DNA of 64,000 nucleotides, from the NCBI GenBank assembly GCA_007026445.1, contig VDMD01000013.1, forward strand, positions 372,001-436,000, in the 5' to 3' direction. The notes under the pieces were generated by a model. That model saw only the letters and a list, made by a program, of their open reading frames with translations, made no database searches and was not told where the DNA came from. This stretch comes from Schizophyllum amplum. Taxonomy: Eukaryota > Basidiomycota > Agaricomycetes > Agaricales > Schizophyllaceae. Position numbers and translations under genes: made by a program. Numbering within the stretch: the stretch's first letter is position 1; each line of letters opens with the position of its first letter. Below, piece after piece: positions 1-11,673 of this stretch.

Positions 1-183
1 GGTTAATCTCGAGGGGGTGAAAGAAGAGAAGGTGAGTCACAAAGGCCATTCGCCGCCGGCAAAGTGGCGCATCCGGCTTACCGCGCCGCGGCACCGGTCG
101 AAGATGCCGAGTCTACGTCCTTAAGAGTCGGATGGCGTATATCGCCACGATAGCCCCTGCACCCCCTCATTATTATAGTCGCC

Positions 184-3100
184 ATGCCCGCTAAGCTTGA
201 AGCCACCCTCCGCGTCGGTGTTGATGTCGGTGGAACGAACACGGACGGTGTTCTCCTCGATCCGTTCAGTACCTCCGAGGCGAACCGCGGCATCCTCGCG
301 TGGCACAAGGCGCCCACAACAACAAATCCCAGCATCGGAATCGAGCAGTGCATCACACAACTACTCACCGATGCGAAAGTCGAGCCGTCGCGCATCGCCA
401 GTGTGACCATCGGAACTACCGTATGCACTCCGATTGCATACGCACTTCTGTGCTAACGAGCTGCAGCACTTCATCAACGCCGTGGTCGAGAAAGATCGCA
501 ATCGCCTCGCACGGGTCGCCGTTATCCGCCTCTGCGGCCCCTTCAGCCGTGACGTCTACCCCGGCATCGATTGGCCCGAAGACCTGCGCGACATCATATG
601 CGGGTACTGTGGGTTTGTGGACGGCGGCCTCGAGATCGACGGCCAGATCATCCGCGACATCGTGGAGGAGCAGGTCAAGGCAGAGGTCGAAGAGATCAAG
701 AAGCGCGGCATCAAAGCTATCGTTGTGAACGGCGTCTTCTCTCCGTCAGACTTGGAGGAGAAGCAGGAGGAGCGTGTCGGCGACTGGATAGCGAAGTACT
801 ACCCCGAGGCAGACGTCGTCCTCTCCAAGCACGGTGCGTCGCCCAACCTATTGCGCAGACCCCCCGAGCTGATTTCGCCTTAGTCGCCAACCTCGGCTTC
901 ATCGCGCGAGAGAACGCCGCGATCTTGAACGCATCCATACTCCCCTTTGCCCGCCGTACTATCTCGTCCTTCCAACACGCAATCGCCTCGCGTCTCAACC
1001 TCAAATGCCCCATCTTCCTCACTCAGAACGATGGCACGATCCTACAGGCGCACCTAGCCGCCAACGTTCCTATCCGCACATTCTCCAGCGGGCCGACCAA
1101 CTCCATGTGCGGCGCCGCGTTCCTCGTAAAGCATGAGTTCGCCGAGAAGGAGAAGCGGGCCTTATTGGTGTGCGACATTGGCGGCACGACGACGGACGTG
1201 GGGATGCTCCTCGCGAGCGGGCTACCCCGACAAGCAGCTGCCATCACAGACGTCTCCGGCGTCATGATGAACTTCTCCTGCCCTGACGTGAAGAGGTGCG
1301 CATTGCCAGGTTCAGCCTTGTTCTCGACCCCTAACTTGCCTGCAGCATCGGCCTCGGAGGCGGTTCCATCGTCCGCAAGGATTCCGTGACTGCGTCGCTC
1401 ACCGTCGGCCCCGACTCCGTAGGCCACCACATCAAGACGCGCGCGCACGTCTTCGGCGGCGAGGTGCCCACCGCCACGGACTACGCCGTGGCCTGCGCGC
1501 GGGCGAACGGACAGTCGCTCGAGGTTGGCGACGCATCCCGGTTGCCGCAGTCCTTCTACGACAATGCTCCAGAGTATCGTGAGGTCGTGAAGCAAATGCT
1601 GGAGAGCATCATCGACCGGATGAAAACGAATGCGGATGATATCGAGGTGTTGCTAGTCGGCGGCGGTGCAATCCTGGTCAGCGACGACGAGGTCCTGCGC
1701 GGCGCGAGCAAGGTGCTGAAGCCCATGTTCTCGGGCGTGGCGAATGCGATCGGCGCAGGTGAGTCCATACAGGCTCATGTCATGACGGTATTCCTGATGA
1801 GTTCGCAGCCATCGCACGTGTGTCGGGTACAGTGGATACCGTTGTTAGCACGGAGGGCAAGACGACGCAGCAGGCTATCGACGCCGTCGCGCAGCTCGCG
1901 ATCGACCGCGCCGTCGAGAACGGCGCCGTCCGCGAGACCGTTGAGTTGGCAGAGATGGACGCAATTCCTTTGCAGGTTCGTCCATACCCTCTTTGCCTCC
2001 CCATCACCAAACCTAACGTCTTCACAGTACATCGCCAACAAGTCCCGTGTCATCGTCAAGGCCGTCGGCGACTTCGACTTCGCGCACAAGGCCGCGGCGC
2101 CGCCGCCCCTCGCTGCTGAGGAGGACACCGAGGGTGACGCGATCCCCGAGAAGGACCCGGCGAAGGCCGGCAAAGAGGGCGTTCGGGAGATGACGCCGGA
2201 GCAGATTAAGGCGTACGTGCCCACCGTGAACGCGCAGCGCGAGTGGATCGTCTCGGAGACGGATTTGGCCTGGATCTCAACGGGATGCTACATCCTGGGC
2301 ACAGGTGGTGGCGGCACTCCGTACCCCACATTCGTGCGGTTGCGCGAGATGGTGAGGAAGGGCGCGGTTCTGCGGATTGTGAGTCCGGACGACTTGAAGG
2401 ACGACGCGCTGGTGGCGTGCGGTGGGGGCAAGGGTAGCCCAACGGTGGGCATCGAGAAGCTCGCGGGTGACGAGTGAGTAACTTTTCTGACCGCGACGGC
2501 GTCCGAGTCTGACTGTTGTGCAGAATGATGGAGTCGCAGAGAACCGTTTACGAGCTCGTGGGCAGGCAGCCGGACGCTGTCATTGCCCTCGAGATTGGCG
2601 GTGGCAACGGGTTGCAAGGTCTCCTAATCGGTGCCTCCACCAACATGAACATCCCCACGGTCGACGGTGACTGGATGGGCCGCGCGTACCCGGTGGCATG
2701 GCAGATCACGCCCGTCGTGCACGGCGGTGACAAGGCGCAGTTCATCCCTACAGTCATCGCGGATGGCAATGGGAACGTTATGGTAAGTGCCCTGTCCAGA
2801 TCTCTGACTTCCACCTGCTCATCCTCCATAGATCATCAAATCGGCAACGACAGAAAAGATGATCGAGCGCGCCTTCCGTGCGGCTCTCGCGGAGATGGGC
2901 AGCCACGTCGCATGTGCCAAGGGCCCAACGACCGGCGCACGCACAAAAGCCTGGGCCGTCCAGCATACCATCTCCCTCGCCTGGCGCGTCGGGCGCGCCG
3001 TCGCGCTCTGCCGCTCGCAAAACCAGCTCGACGCGGTTGCGGACGTCATCATCGACGCCGTCGGCGGACCCCAGACCGCGCGCACGCTCTTCCGGGGCAA

Positions 3101-3506
3101 GATCGTGTCCGTGGAGCGCAAGACGATGAAGGGACACGTGCACGGCGAGGTCGTAATCGCGGCGCAGGAGGGCGACGGGTTCGAGGGCGTGATGAAGATC
3201 CCGTTCAAGAACGAGAACATATTGGCGACGAGGGTGCAAGCGGACGGCACTGAGGAGGTCGTCGCGAGTGTGCCGGACCTCATTTCTGTGTGCGACAGCG
3301 CGAGCGGGGAGGCGATTGGCACGCCGGAGTACAAGTACGGGATCCTGGTAATGGTCATTGGGATCACGGCGTCGGACAAGTGGACGTCGACGCCGCGGGG
3401 TATCGAAATTGGTGGCCCGTCAGCATTCGGGATGGACGTCGAGTACAAGCCGCTGGGAACCTTCGTCACGCCGAAGAGTGTCATCGACGAGTACTGCAAG
3501 GCCTAG
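184..3506 (+). CDS. Hydantoinase/oxoprolinase family protein fused to a DUF917 domain
   Basis: Eight exons (184-420, 467-833, 884-1295, 1346-1758, 1809-1975, 2028-2473, 2524-2782, 2832-3506) join in phase to give 991 residues, the usual size for this fungal fusion. The N-terminal actin-like ATPase half carries GVDVGGTNTDGVLLD near residue 12, IGTTHFINAVVE across the first splice, and a second phosphate-binding motif DIGGTTTDVG near residue 297. From about residue 607 (TGCYILGTGGGGTPYP) to the end it matches DUF917. Family members hydrolyse cyclic amides such as hydantoins or 5-oxoproline using ATP; DUF917 proteins have been linked to thiohydantoin chemistry. The exact substrate cannot be read from sequence. 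All seven introns are 46-52 bp with GT..AG borders, and the first has a clear GCTAACG branch site. The start is the first ATG in frame with the conserved N-terminus. It is probably cytosolic. Its 3' end converges on the DNAJC17-like gene. Confidence 0.93.
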
Positions 3507-3692
3507 AGACTGCAGCGTAGCATCCTAACTTATTACTTTATCTTATCACTAGAGGGGTTTTCGCTTTGATAGAATAAGGACACACCTGCACAGTCAAAGT
3601 CTTGCAATGGTCTGAATGAAGTTCGAGCCGTATCCTCCTTGCAGCAACCAGTAAGATAAATAACCACCAAAGATACGACAACAGGACCTTGT

Positions 3693-4948
3693 TTATGCCT
3701 CTTCCTCTTGTTCTCTGATCTCCCGTTCCAGTCGTTCTCTTTCTGCTTGCCGCATGCGTAGCAACGTCAACGACTCGTAGTCCATACCGGCGGTCGTCAT
3801 CGACGCCGGTGTTTCCGGTATTGGCGGTGCAGTCGATAAATCGGGCTGTTGCACTAATCAGTGCGAGAGCGTCTGGTAGGACTGGAAGACGTACGAAAAA
3901 TGACGGGAAAGTAGAGAAAGGAGTTCCCGAGTCTGCCTTCGACTTCTCAGCCTGCGGCAGCTCAGCCTTGGGCGCGTCGCGACTAGCAGGCGGCATAGAT
4001 GGCACGGCCAATGGTGCTAGCTTGCCCTGCTTCTTCAGCCAGTCCAGTATAGGCGGCTCGGAACCGCCTGCCCAAGTTATGTCGATGCCCTCGAGACCGC
4101 GTTCTGGGCGACCACTAGACGATACTGCCCCGAGAGCACTGCTGAGTTGCTTGTAAGGTACGAGTGCCGTACCAAACTTCGGCGGCTTCGTGGGCGCCTT
4201 CTTCGGTGGTTTGAGGGATAGAACCATGGACGCGGTATCAGTCTCGCCGAATTGTGAAAGCAGGGCCGAGAGGGCGTCCGTAGTGGTCAAGGTGGGGTTT
4301 TTCAACAAGTTGAACTTGACGCGGACAGTCGTATCGAGCGCGCCTGCAGTGATATTAGCTGATTCATCGAGATGAACGACGCGCATATGCTCACCTACTG
4401 AAGGGACGTTTCCTGTCTCCTGCTCCGCTTGCCGTGTCACGGCTTCCCGTTCGCGCTCGCGCTCCTGCATGGCGCGCTGGCGTTCCTCTCGCAACCGCTT
4501 GCCCTCCTCCTTGATCTTCTCCGTCTCGTGCCAGCGCGCAGCCTCCTCCTTCTGCTGGTTCATCTTCGCCTTCTTGAATGCACGTTCGCGCTCCTCGAGC
4601 TCTTCAACCATGACCTTGCGCTTTGAGTCATATTTCTCATAGCGTTGCGCCTTCGCCTGCTTCAGACGTAGCTTCGCGTCAAGCGCCATGCGACGCAACG
4701 GGTCGAGCAGCATCTCGTATGCCTGGTTGAGCTCATGGAACTTGCGCGCAGCATCGGGGTTTCCACGGTTCTAGAGAGAGTAAGTCAGCATCGTCGCGCA
4801 GTGAGCGAAGTGGGGGAATCGTGCGCACTCTGTCTGGATGGACTTTGAGTGAAAGCTTGCGGTAGGCTGTACGAATCTCGTGGTCGGTAGACTCTGGCGT
4901 AAGAGTGAGCAGCTCGTACGCGTCAATTTCAACCTCCGAGTTATCCAT
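3693..4948 (-). CDS. DnaJ-domain splicing co-chaperone, DNAJC17/Cwf23 family
   Basis: Exons in transcript order are 4948-4829, 4770-3895 and 3845-3693, giving 382 residues. A J domain starts at residue 10 (YELLTLTPESTDHEIRTAYR) with the HPD motif at the first splice junction. A long charged coiled coil rich in E/K/R follows, then an RRM-like domain (TVRVKF..) and a short C-terminal tail, MDYESLTLLRMRQAERER, typical of the family. Human DNAJC17 and fission yeast Cwf23 act with the spliceosome, so a nuclear role in pre-mRNA splicing is expected by family knowledge. The last exon lies in a different frame from the long exon and was placed by the tail motif and the GTACGT..ACAG intron (3846-3894). 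Positions 4344-4394 look like a further 51-bp intron with no in-frame stop; if it is spliced, the protein is 365 residues. Confidence 0.88.
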
Positions 4949-5039
4949 GATTGGCTTTTAGGGGATGAACAGATGCAGAAGATGCTCCCGGAGCGCTGGG
5001 CAATGCAAAGGTGAGTGTTAAGAACAAAGACCGTTGCAG

Positions 5040-6050
5040 TCACTGTCGTGGGAAGATCACGTCCGCATGAATCGCGGTCCGCTGGGCCGGACCTTGTCCC
5101 CCTGGTCCCTTCGCTGACGACCTCTTCACTCGAGCAATAGATGATCCTAAGGAGATTGGTTGTGCTTCGAGGTTCCTCTTATGCTGGATCATACTAGCGG
5201 TTCTGCAGCGGCTTACGTAGTTCTGAACGTAAAGACCCACTTGTCGGCGCACGGCTGCAGCTCTTCCTCCCCCCAAGACAACTGCAGACGACGCCCATAC
5301 TTCCAATCCTTTCGCGCTTCCTGGGGCATTAGCTCAGACTTGACACCCTGAACATGATGCTACTCACTCCCGTGAAGAATGAACCCCTGCCCCTCGTAGG
5401 TGACTTGCTCTGGGAGCCCGCTGATAATGTGACCGTGCAGGATAGCTTTGACCGCGTCCTGCAGGATGTACAGTCAACACTCGATTTCTCGGGGTTTTGA
5501 TGTTCACTCGCCGTCACCTCTCTCTGCGCGCCATAGAAGTCAAGCGCCATCTCCACCGTACTGGAGTCCGATGGTCTGCCATTCACACGGCTGAGTCCTT
5601 GTTATCATCTTCACCAACAGCGACACATACGCAGCCAGCATGATGAGCACCTGTACCACTATATGCTCTCCTGCGTTCTCGGCAGATGGGAAGAAGAGCA
5701 GCGTCGCATCATCAGGGCGTAGGTAATAGGTCTCGGAGGCCTCCGCGAGGCTTTTCTCGTCGAGTTGGCCAGCGTACGACATGGCGAATGAAGACAAGAT
5801 GTTCGAGCCACCCTCTCGTCGTGCTCGTGTCATCGTCTCAAGGTGGAGTTCACCTCGACGTCGTTCAGGCTTCTGCTGCTGTCAACGCCAGTGCACTTCC
5901 ATCCGCGCGCCTTCGCTGCCCAAAATGGCAACTTTTCATGTCCGGGTTCGTAGCCTTGAGGCAGCATCTTCCAAGCTTCTTCAGAACCTCCAGGCACTTC
6001 GATCTCACCATCTGCAAGGCTCAGTATCAGTCATAGTACAACCCCCGCTT
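5040..6050 (-). other. Unrecognised minus-strand coding pieces, possible small multi-exon gene
   Basis: Several minus-strand frames here read like protein rather than noise. Around 6018-5905 a frame contains EAWKMLPQGYEPGHEK and LPFWAAKARGWKC. At 5833-5660 there is SYAGQLDEKSLAEASETYYL followed by RPDDATLLFFPSAENAGE. At 5465-5370 there is ILHGHIISGLPEQVTYEGQG, and at 5318-5225 KYGRRLQLSWGEEELQPCAD. Short GT..AG candidate introns lie between them, but I could not join them into one phase-consistent model and recognise no family. It could be a small uncharacterised gene or a decaying one. Confidence 0.3.
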
Positions 6051-6576
6051 GTGACTGCAGCCTCACCATCTGCAATCCGTATGCCAGACTTGGCCGGTTA
6101 GTGACAATCCTGACTTGAGTACTTGAGTTGCTGCGGCCCTCCTGCGTCCGACGATGAAGGTAGCGATGTGAATAAATTAGACAATAATTACATAGTATGG
6201 TAGCACGAAGATAGACGATGAGGCTGCATCGTAAAAAGCGTAATGTATGGGGCTGCGTAAACAAGCGTGAAAGCAAAGGACATCATCGAGGACGTAGCAA
6301 AAGAGTGAAGCTGTGAAGCTATGTTGAAGATCAAGGTTGCGAATGAGTGTCAAAGAATGCGTGAAGACGTCGAGTAGGTGAAAACGTTGAGTAAGTGAAG
6401 TGTTCCTATAGGCCTTTTGTTGTTGTATTCGTTGTCGTCATAAGTGTGGTCGTGTGGAAGAGGTGTTCTGTTTTGTGGCGAAGGGCATGAGATAGCTATA
6501 CAAGGATGGTCAGCACAAAGCGACTTATGGCAAGAACATTTCACACACCCACGTAGCTGCGACGCTTTGTGCGGAG
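6051..6576. other. Intergenic, AT-richer stretch
   Basis: No coding frame with protein-like composition is visible on either strand. The stretch is AT-richer than its surroundings and probably holds the 3' end of the gene at 6577-7280 and upstream sequence of the minus-strand pieces below 6050. Confidence 0.4.
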
Positions 6577-7280
6577 CTATAAGTCGCCGGCAGAGGCGTT
6601 AAACACGACCTCTTGACGGCCCGTATTGTCCGTCCCAATGAAGACAACGTCGCCGAGCCGTACAGACGAGGCGGACGCATGCCGGCGCAGATGCACAGTT
6701 TCTTTGTTCGCAACGCGGATGGTGAGCATCAAGCCGAGCTCGAGCGACACGGCGAGGGCACGGAGAATGATGACGGAGCTCTTCATGATCTGGCGTCCGT
6801 AGGACCCGCCTAGGACGCCTGGATGCACCTGCACCTCCGCAGCGGCGTATTTCGCTGCGAGGACGGTCAGTGGTTGGACGCCAGGCAGTGGAGGATACAC
6901 GCACCCGACGTACGGTAGCCATCAGAGTGCGTGGGCACGTAGGCTCGCCACGAAAAGTACTTCGTCTTGACGGGATTGGGCGGCACAAAGCGTATCGTCG
7001 CTTGCGCGCCGTCCGGCAAACTCTCGTTGAACTCGAAGGACTCGCACGAAAGGTTGGGGATGTCTCGCAAGGACACATGACTGCAGCTCGTGCTGAAGGG
7101 AAAGCCCGAGGGCATGGAGGACAGACTGCACTGGGCAAGTCGTGCACGCAGCTGGACCTTGTAGTCCAGCTGCTTCTTGGCAGGTATGGCGGCCGGTCCA
7201 GGGTACCCAGCATATGTGCTGGTGTACGCCGGCGGCGGTGCGTAATGGGACGACAGCGAGTAGGAGGCAGTATAGGACAT
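6577..7280 (-). CDS. Hypothetical protein, family not recognised
   Basis: Two open frames join through a GTACGT..CCTAG intron of about 100 bp near 6820-6923. The first exon begins MSYTASYSLSSHYAPPPAYT, a Ser/Tyr/Pro-rich N-terminus. It continues into a folded-looking part (SLRDIPNLSCESFEFNES, IRFVPPNPVKTKYFSWRAYV). The second exon reads SYGRQIMKSSVIILRALAVS and ends VRLGDVVFIGTDNTGRQE plus about a dozen residues before a TAG at 6577. I chose the ATG at 7280 because the upstream frame is low complexity. I see no membrane segment, signal peptide or catalytic motif and do not recognise a family. The conserved-looking middle suggests a real gene. Confidence 0.45.
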
Positions 7281-7404
7281 GATGTGTTGGCCAGCAAGCA
7301 CGGCGTGAAGGGAGGCGCGTCTAACGGAGGACGGAACTGGCGGGGAGGCAGGCACCGATTAGTGGGCAGGGAGTACGCGGAGGGAACGCGCATAACGCAC
7401 CGGC

Positions 7405-8115
7405 TTAAGTATCCTGAGGCCCTTGTTCTCCGGCGACTGGCGTATACAAAAGGACGGAAGGAGAGTATAAGAGCCTGGGTATTGTACTCCAGCATCGCAT
7501 GAATGTTCGCCTGGGCCCGCCGAGGAAACAAAAGCAACAGTTACTGCTTCGGGACAATGGGAAACGAGAAGCGTCGCCAGGGAAGCGGTGCACAGGCCCG
7601 TGGGACCGTACATGGCGGGACAATTGTGTTCGCGGCGCCGCGAAGAGAAAGACAAAGGGGTGATCATGACGGGAACAAATAAGCCGGCCGGTACGTCTAC
7701 CACTTCCTTTTTGGGATGAAAGCCTCGCGGCGGCAACTTCCGGCGTGCTTCCGACTTCGCCACGAACTTCGTCCAAGGTTTCCTTCCAGCGCCAATACTG
7801 ATCACTGCTCTTTCCTGCCTGGTTATATAACTCACGTAAGAATGGCTTGGATACTGCTGTTTGTTTTGAGACAACTTTTGCGCCCACAACTGGACGCTGT
7901 GCCAAAATTTCGAAAGCCGATCTCACCACTGTATCCTTGGATATAAGGCCTCTGGCATGTCGATCCCCAATTTCGCGCTCGATGAGGTACTCCTTATCAT
8001 TTTCTACACTCAGGAAGACTTCCTGCATGCGACCATCACCGGTGAACGTCCTTGCGAGCATGGGCCAACTCCGTCTGTTACATAAACAAGCGGTGAGTGA
8101 CAACTTTCCGTGCAC
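7405..8115 (-). other. Uncertain minus-strand open frame
   Basis: The first third of this open frame reads plausibly as protein (VFLSVENDKEYLIEREIGDR, SAFEILAQRPVVGAKVVSKQ), with a possible donor after about 7800. The remainder is arginine-rich and looks non-coding. No family is recognised. It could be an exon of a small gene on the minus strand or chance coding. Confidence 0.22.
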
Positions 8116-8545
8116 ACACGAACACGAGACTGATCAAGCCCCTAGACCTCCTAAGCAAGAGGGTCTTGGACTCAACTTGATGCAAGAGACGAGCGCTAGA
8201 CTGTGTAGTTGCAGTCGTTCGGCTCGGGCTTTACGGTGGCTCCTCGGGGCTCAAGCGCTCACCGTCAGGGTATACCCTCCATTTACCATTCCTGCACCCT
8301 TCAAGTGTGCCAACAGCGTCTCGAGCGATGCGCGTCCTCCTGTAATTATCACCCTCCCGAGTCTTCCGTCCCGCCCTGGTCCCGCCAGTCCCCTGACCCC
8401 GCACAATCCGGCTCGCTACACCGGTCCGAACTGCGGCGGCCCGACGGCCCGGCGCTCCTGACGTTGTGCTCACCCTTAAAAGCGCCCTCGAGATGAGTGT
8501 TGTACGTACCCATCTCCCACCCCATACAACATTCCATAGGTAAAT

Positions 8546-10201
8546 ATGCCCAAGATTACCGGATACGAGACCCATGGTGAGGCGATAGTCGAGACGCAGG
8601 TGTTGCACTCTGACTGATGGTCGATCTACAGACGTCCGCTTCCCCACATCGCTCAGCGGCGATGGCACGGATGCCATGTTAGTCGAGCACCTTCAATACG
8701 CACGGATATAGCTCACTGTAATATAGGAACACCGACTGCGACTACTCATCCGCCTATGTCGAGCTCAAGACTGACTCCGATCTTGTGGGATATGGAATGA
8801 CCTTCACCATCGGTCGCGGGAATGACATCGTGCGTGGTTTGCTACTTGTAGACTGTGCACCGTATTTATGCCCCTTAGGTCTGCATGGCAATTGGAGCGG
8901 TGTGCAACCGTCTCGTTGGCAAGGACACGGAAGATCTTTTCGCGAACATGGGCAAGACTTGGGACTACATGATGTCCGACCCCCAGCTGCGATGGATTGG
9001 TCCCGAGAAGGGTGTGATCCACATTGCAACCGGCGCTGTGAACAACGCGGTCTGGGATATGTATGCACGCGCGCGCGGCAAGCCTCTCTGGAAGCTTGTC
9101 GTTGACTTCACTCCCGTGCGTTGCCTGTATTAAACGTCATTCTCGACTAACATACTCCCAGGAAGAGCTTGTCGCCTCAGCCGCATGGCGCTACATCTCC
9201 GACGCGATCACGAAGGAGGAAGCGCTCGCCATGCTGAAGGAGCGCGAGGCGGGCAAGAAGGAACGCGAGAGCACAGTCCGCGAGCTCGGTTACCCCGCCT
9301 ACGTCACGTCCGCCGGATGGCTCGGCTACGATGATGAGAAGATCGCGCGCTTGACGAAGGAGGCTGTCGCGGCGGGCTTCAACCACTTCAAGATGAAGGT
9401 CGGCGCGGACCAGGCGAGCGACGTCCGCCGGGGGAAGATCATCCGCTCCATCATCGACGACCCGCAGTACCTCCCACCCGGCGGCGGGCGCGACCCCAAC
9501 AGCCTGGAGCTGCAGGGCAAGAACGCCGGCCCCACGGGCGCGGTGTTCATGATCGACGCCAACCAGGTGTGGGATGTGCCGCAGGCCATCGAATATGTGA
9601 AGGGGCTCGCGGAGATCAAGCCGTGGTTTATTGAGGAGCCAACGGCGCCGGACGATATTTTGGGGCATGCGGCCATTCGGAAAGCGCTGAAGCCGCACGG
9701 GATTGGTGTGGCGACAGGCGAGCACGCGCACAACAGGATGGTGTTCAAGCAGCTGCTGCAAGCGGAGGCGATCGACGTCGTGCAGATCGACTCTTGCCGG
9801 CTCGCGGGCGTGAGCGAGGTGATCAGTGTGCTGCTTATGGCAGCGAAGTTCGGCGTCCCCGTCTGCCCGCACGCGGGAGGTGTTGGGCTCTGCGAATATG
9901 TGATCCACTTGAGGTGAGTTGTCTATATCTTCTGCTTGTGCGTGGAGATTGCTGACAGCATGCCAGCTTGATCGACTACATTGCGGTGTCTGGCAACATG
10001 GACCGCAACGTCCTCGAGTTCGTTGACCACCTACACGAACACTTCGTCACTCCATGCTCCATCAACAAGAAGGGCCGTTACAACGTCCCGAACATCCCCA
10101 CGGAGGGGTACTCAATAGAGATGAAGAAGGACAGCATCGCCGAGTACGAGTGGCCAAACGGGTCATATTGGGTTGGCGCCCGCGGTGGGAAGAAGCTGTG
10201 A
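8546..10201 (+). CDS. L-fuconate dehydratase (ENOSF1-like, enolase superfamily)
   Basis: Six exons (8546-8576, 8632-8677, 8727-8829, 8879-9115, 9162-9913, 9967-10201) join in phase to 467 residues. The protein starts [20 protein letters not shown] and follows human ENOSF1 closely. Enolase-superfamily catalytic features are visible: the KxK motif in HFKMKVGAD, metal ligands in DANQVWD, IEEP and TGEHAHN, and the general-base region [14 protein letters not shown]. The C-terminus has the family's HLHEHF segment. The expected reaction is dehydration of L-fuconate to 2-keto-3-deoxy-L-fuconate; the related fungal L-galactonate dehydratase is the main alternative, but the [16 protein letters not shown] and [11 protein letters not shown] stretches favour the ENOSF1 side. 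The first two exons are only 31 and 46 bp and would be missed by a simple ORF scan. It is probably a cytosolic sugar-acid catabolic enzyme. Confidence 0.92.
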
Positions 10202-10318
10202 GAATGTGAAATGGAAGGAACATAAAATGCTTGTAATTGGCGGTTATACGCCGTCTCATTATTGTTATCTACTTGCTGTGCGAATCGCTCACGTCTCGAT
10301 ATACAAGGCATCCGTCAT

Positions 10319-10617
10319 TAGGGACGTTCAGAATTAAAACCGGCGACACCGGTTTCGGTTTCGACCGCGGGTTACGGTTTGTCGGCAAGTCCCGAAAGAC
10401 CTCGCGCGCGACGCGCACAGCGGTGAGGCCTGCGGGGGCGTCGCGCGCCCCCAACGCGCCGACGGCGCCGCCTCGGTCCGCACGGACGGCAACTATTCAG
10501 TCACGTCCGTGCCCGTATGAAGCCGTCGTCGCTTCAAGCAATAGGGACGTTCAGAATTAAAACCGGCGACACCGGTTTCGGTTTCGACCGCGGGTTACGG
10601 TTTGCCGGCAAATCCCG
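10319..10617. repeat. 76-bp near-identical direct repeat, two copies 147 bp apart
   Basis: Copies at 10319-10394 and 10542-10617 differ at only two positions. Each starts TAGGGACGTTCAGAATTAAA, continues through ACCGGCGACACCGGT and ends near CGGCAA(G/A)TCCCG. The sequence between and after them is GC-rich with no convincing coding frame, and a related ACCGGAAAGTCCCGG lies at about 10688. The block sits between the fuconate dehydratase and MED22. It may be a fragment of a dispersed repeat or a regulatory duplication. Confidence 0.85.
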
Positions 10618-10889
10618 GAGGAGCTCGCGCGCGACGTGATCGACGTCCCCCGCGCCTCCCCAGACGACGCCGCCCTCTCTTCGTCTTACCGGAAAGTCCC
10701 GGACGACGAGCAGAGGGCCAGGATGTTGTACTCAGACGTCACATTATTCAGAAGGATACCTCACATGTACATGTACGAGCAGTAGAAGCCAGCAAATGCC
10801 TGATAATGGGACGGCGGGCCGGTGTACCAATGACCCAAATCCGGAAATTTCTTTGTTTTCGTCTCGTCTAGGTCTTGTCCGTTTCCGTC

Positions 10890-11490
10890 ATGGCGGACCC
10901 CTACATCGGAGATGTTTCTCGGCCTGCGGCACTCCCGAGCGCCAACTTCTTGCAGCGCTCGCATAACCAGAACACTGCCGCAGAGCAGAATTCGACGCAG
11001 TACCTCGATGCGATTGAGGAGGAGTGGAACAAGAAAGTGGACACAGAGGTGGGAACCTTGGTCGACAACATGGTTGAGCTCGTGGGCCTGGCATCGGTAC
11101 TGCGTCGTCCGGAACCACTGCCACTCTGTCTTATGCAGTATCCTCAGGTGTCCAATAAAGACAAATTCTTGATCGCTCAAGAGTCTTTTCAGGCGCAATC
11201 GCGTGCAGAGTCCATGGCATGTACTTCCTTGCTCCTCCGACCTTCATTAAGACATCGCCTGTCCCATTCAGGTGCGAGCAGCAAACTCGCTGCTCTCTAT
11301 CACCCATTCTTTGAAGCTCTTGTTACTCCTTTCCGACGAGGCACAGATTGCTCATCGGCGGGACGTCGAACTGAAGAACGTCGAGGACGAGACGAAGGAC
11401 ACCAAGCAAAAGGTTGCCGCCTTGCTGGACGAACTTCTACGACCTCCCTCCTCTTCTCGAAGCGATACTCCTGCGGCAGACGGGACCTGA
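10890..11490 (+). CDS. MED22: Mediator of RNA polymerase II transcription subunit 22
   Basis: Three exons (10890-11096, 11148-11216, 11272-11490) give 164 residues. The N-terminus MADPYIGDVSRPAALPSANF leads into a helical protein with the Med22 (Surf5) pattern: YLDAIEEEWNKKVDTEVGTL, then VSNKDKFLIAQESFQAQSRA, then VRAANSLLSITHSLKLLLLL. A charged helix and a Ser/Pro-rich tail end it. Med22 is a head-module subunit of Mediator in the nucleus, bridging activators to RNA polymerase II. The second intron (11217-11271) has a GC donor (ATG|GCATGT); only this border keeps the conserved frame. Size is normal for fungi. Confidence 0.87.
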
Positions 11491-11673
11491 AACGGCACAT
11501 GCAGAGTCGTTGCTCTCGTTCGTCTGTTATTACCAGAAATACACTATGGACCCCTCGTGAAAACTAGTGGCGTGGTATAACGATACAGTGTGGTATACAG
11601 TGGGCGATGATGGTACAGTGTCCGCGCGTCATCGAGGATTCGCTGTCAGCCGCCTCATCTAGAGGCAGGACCG

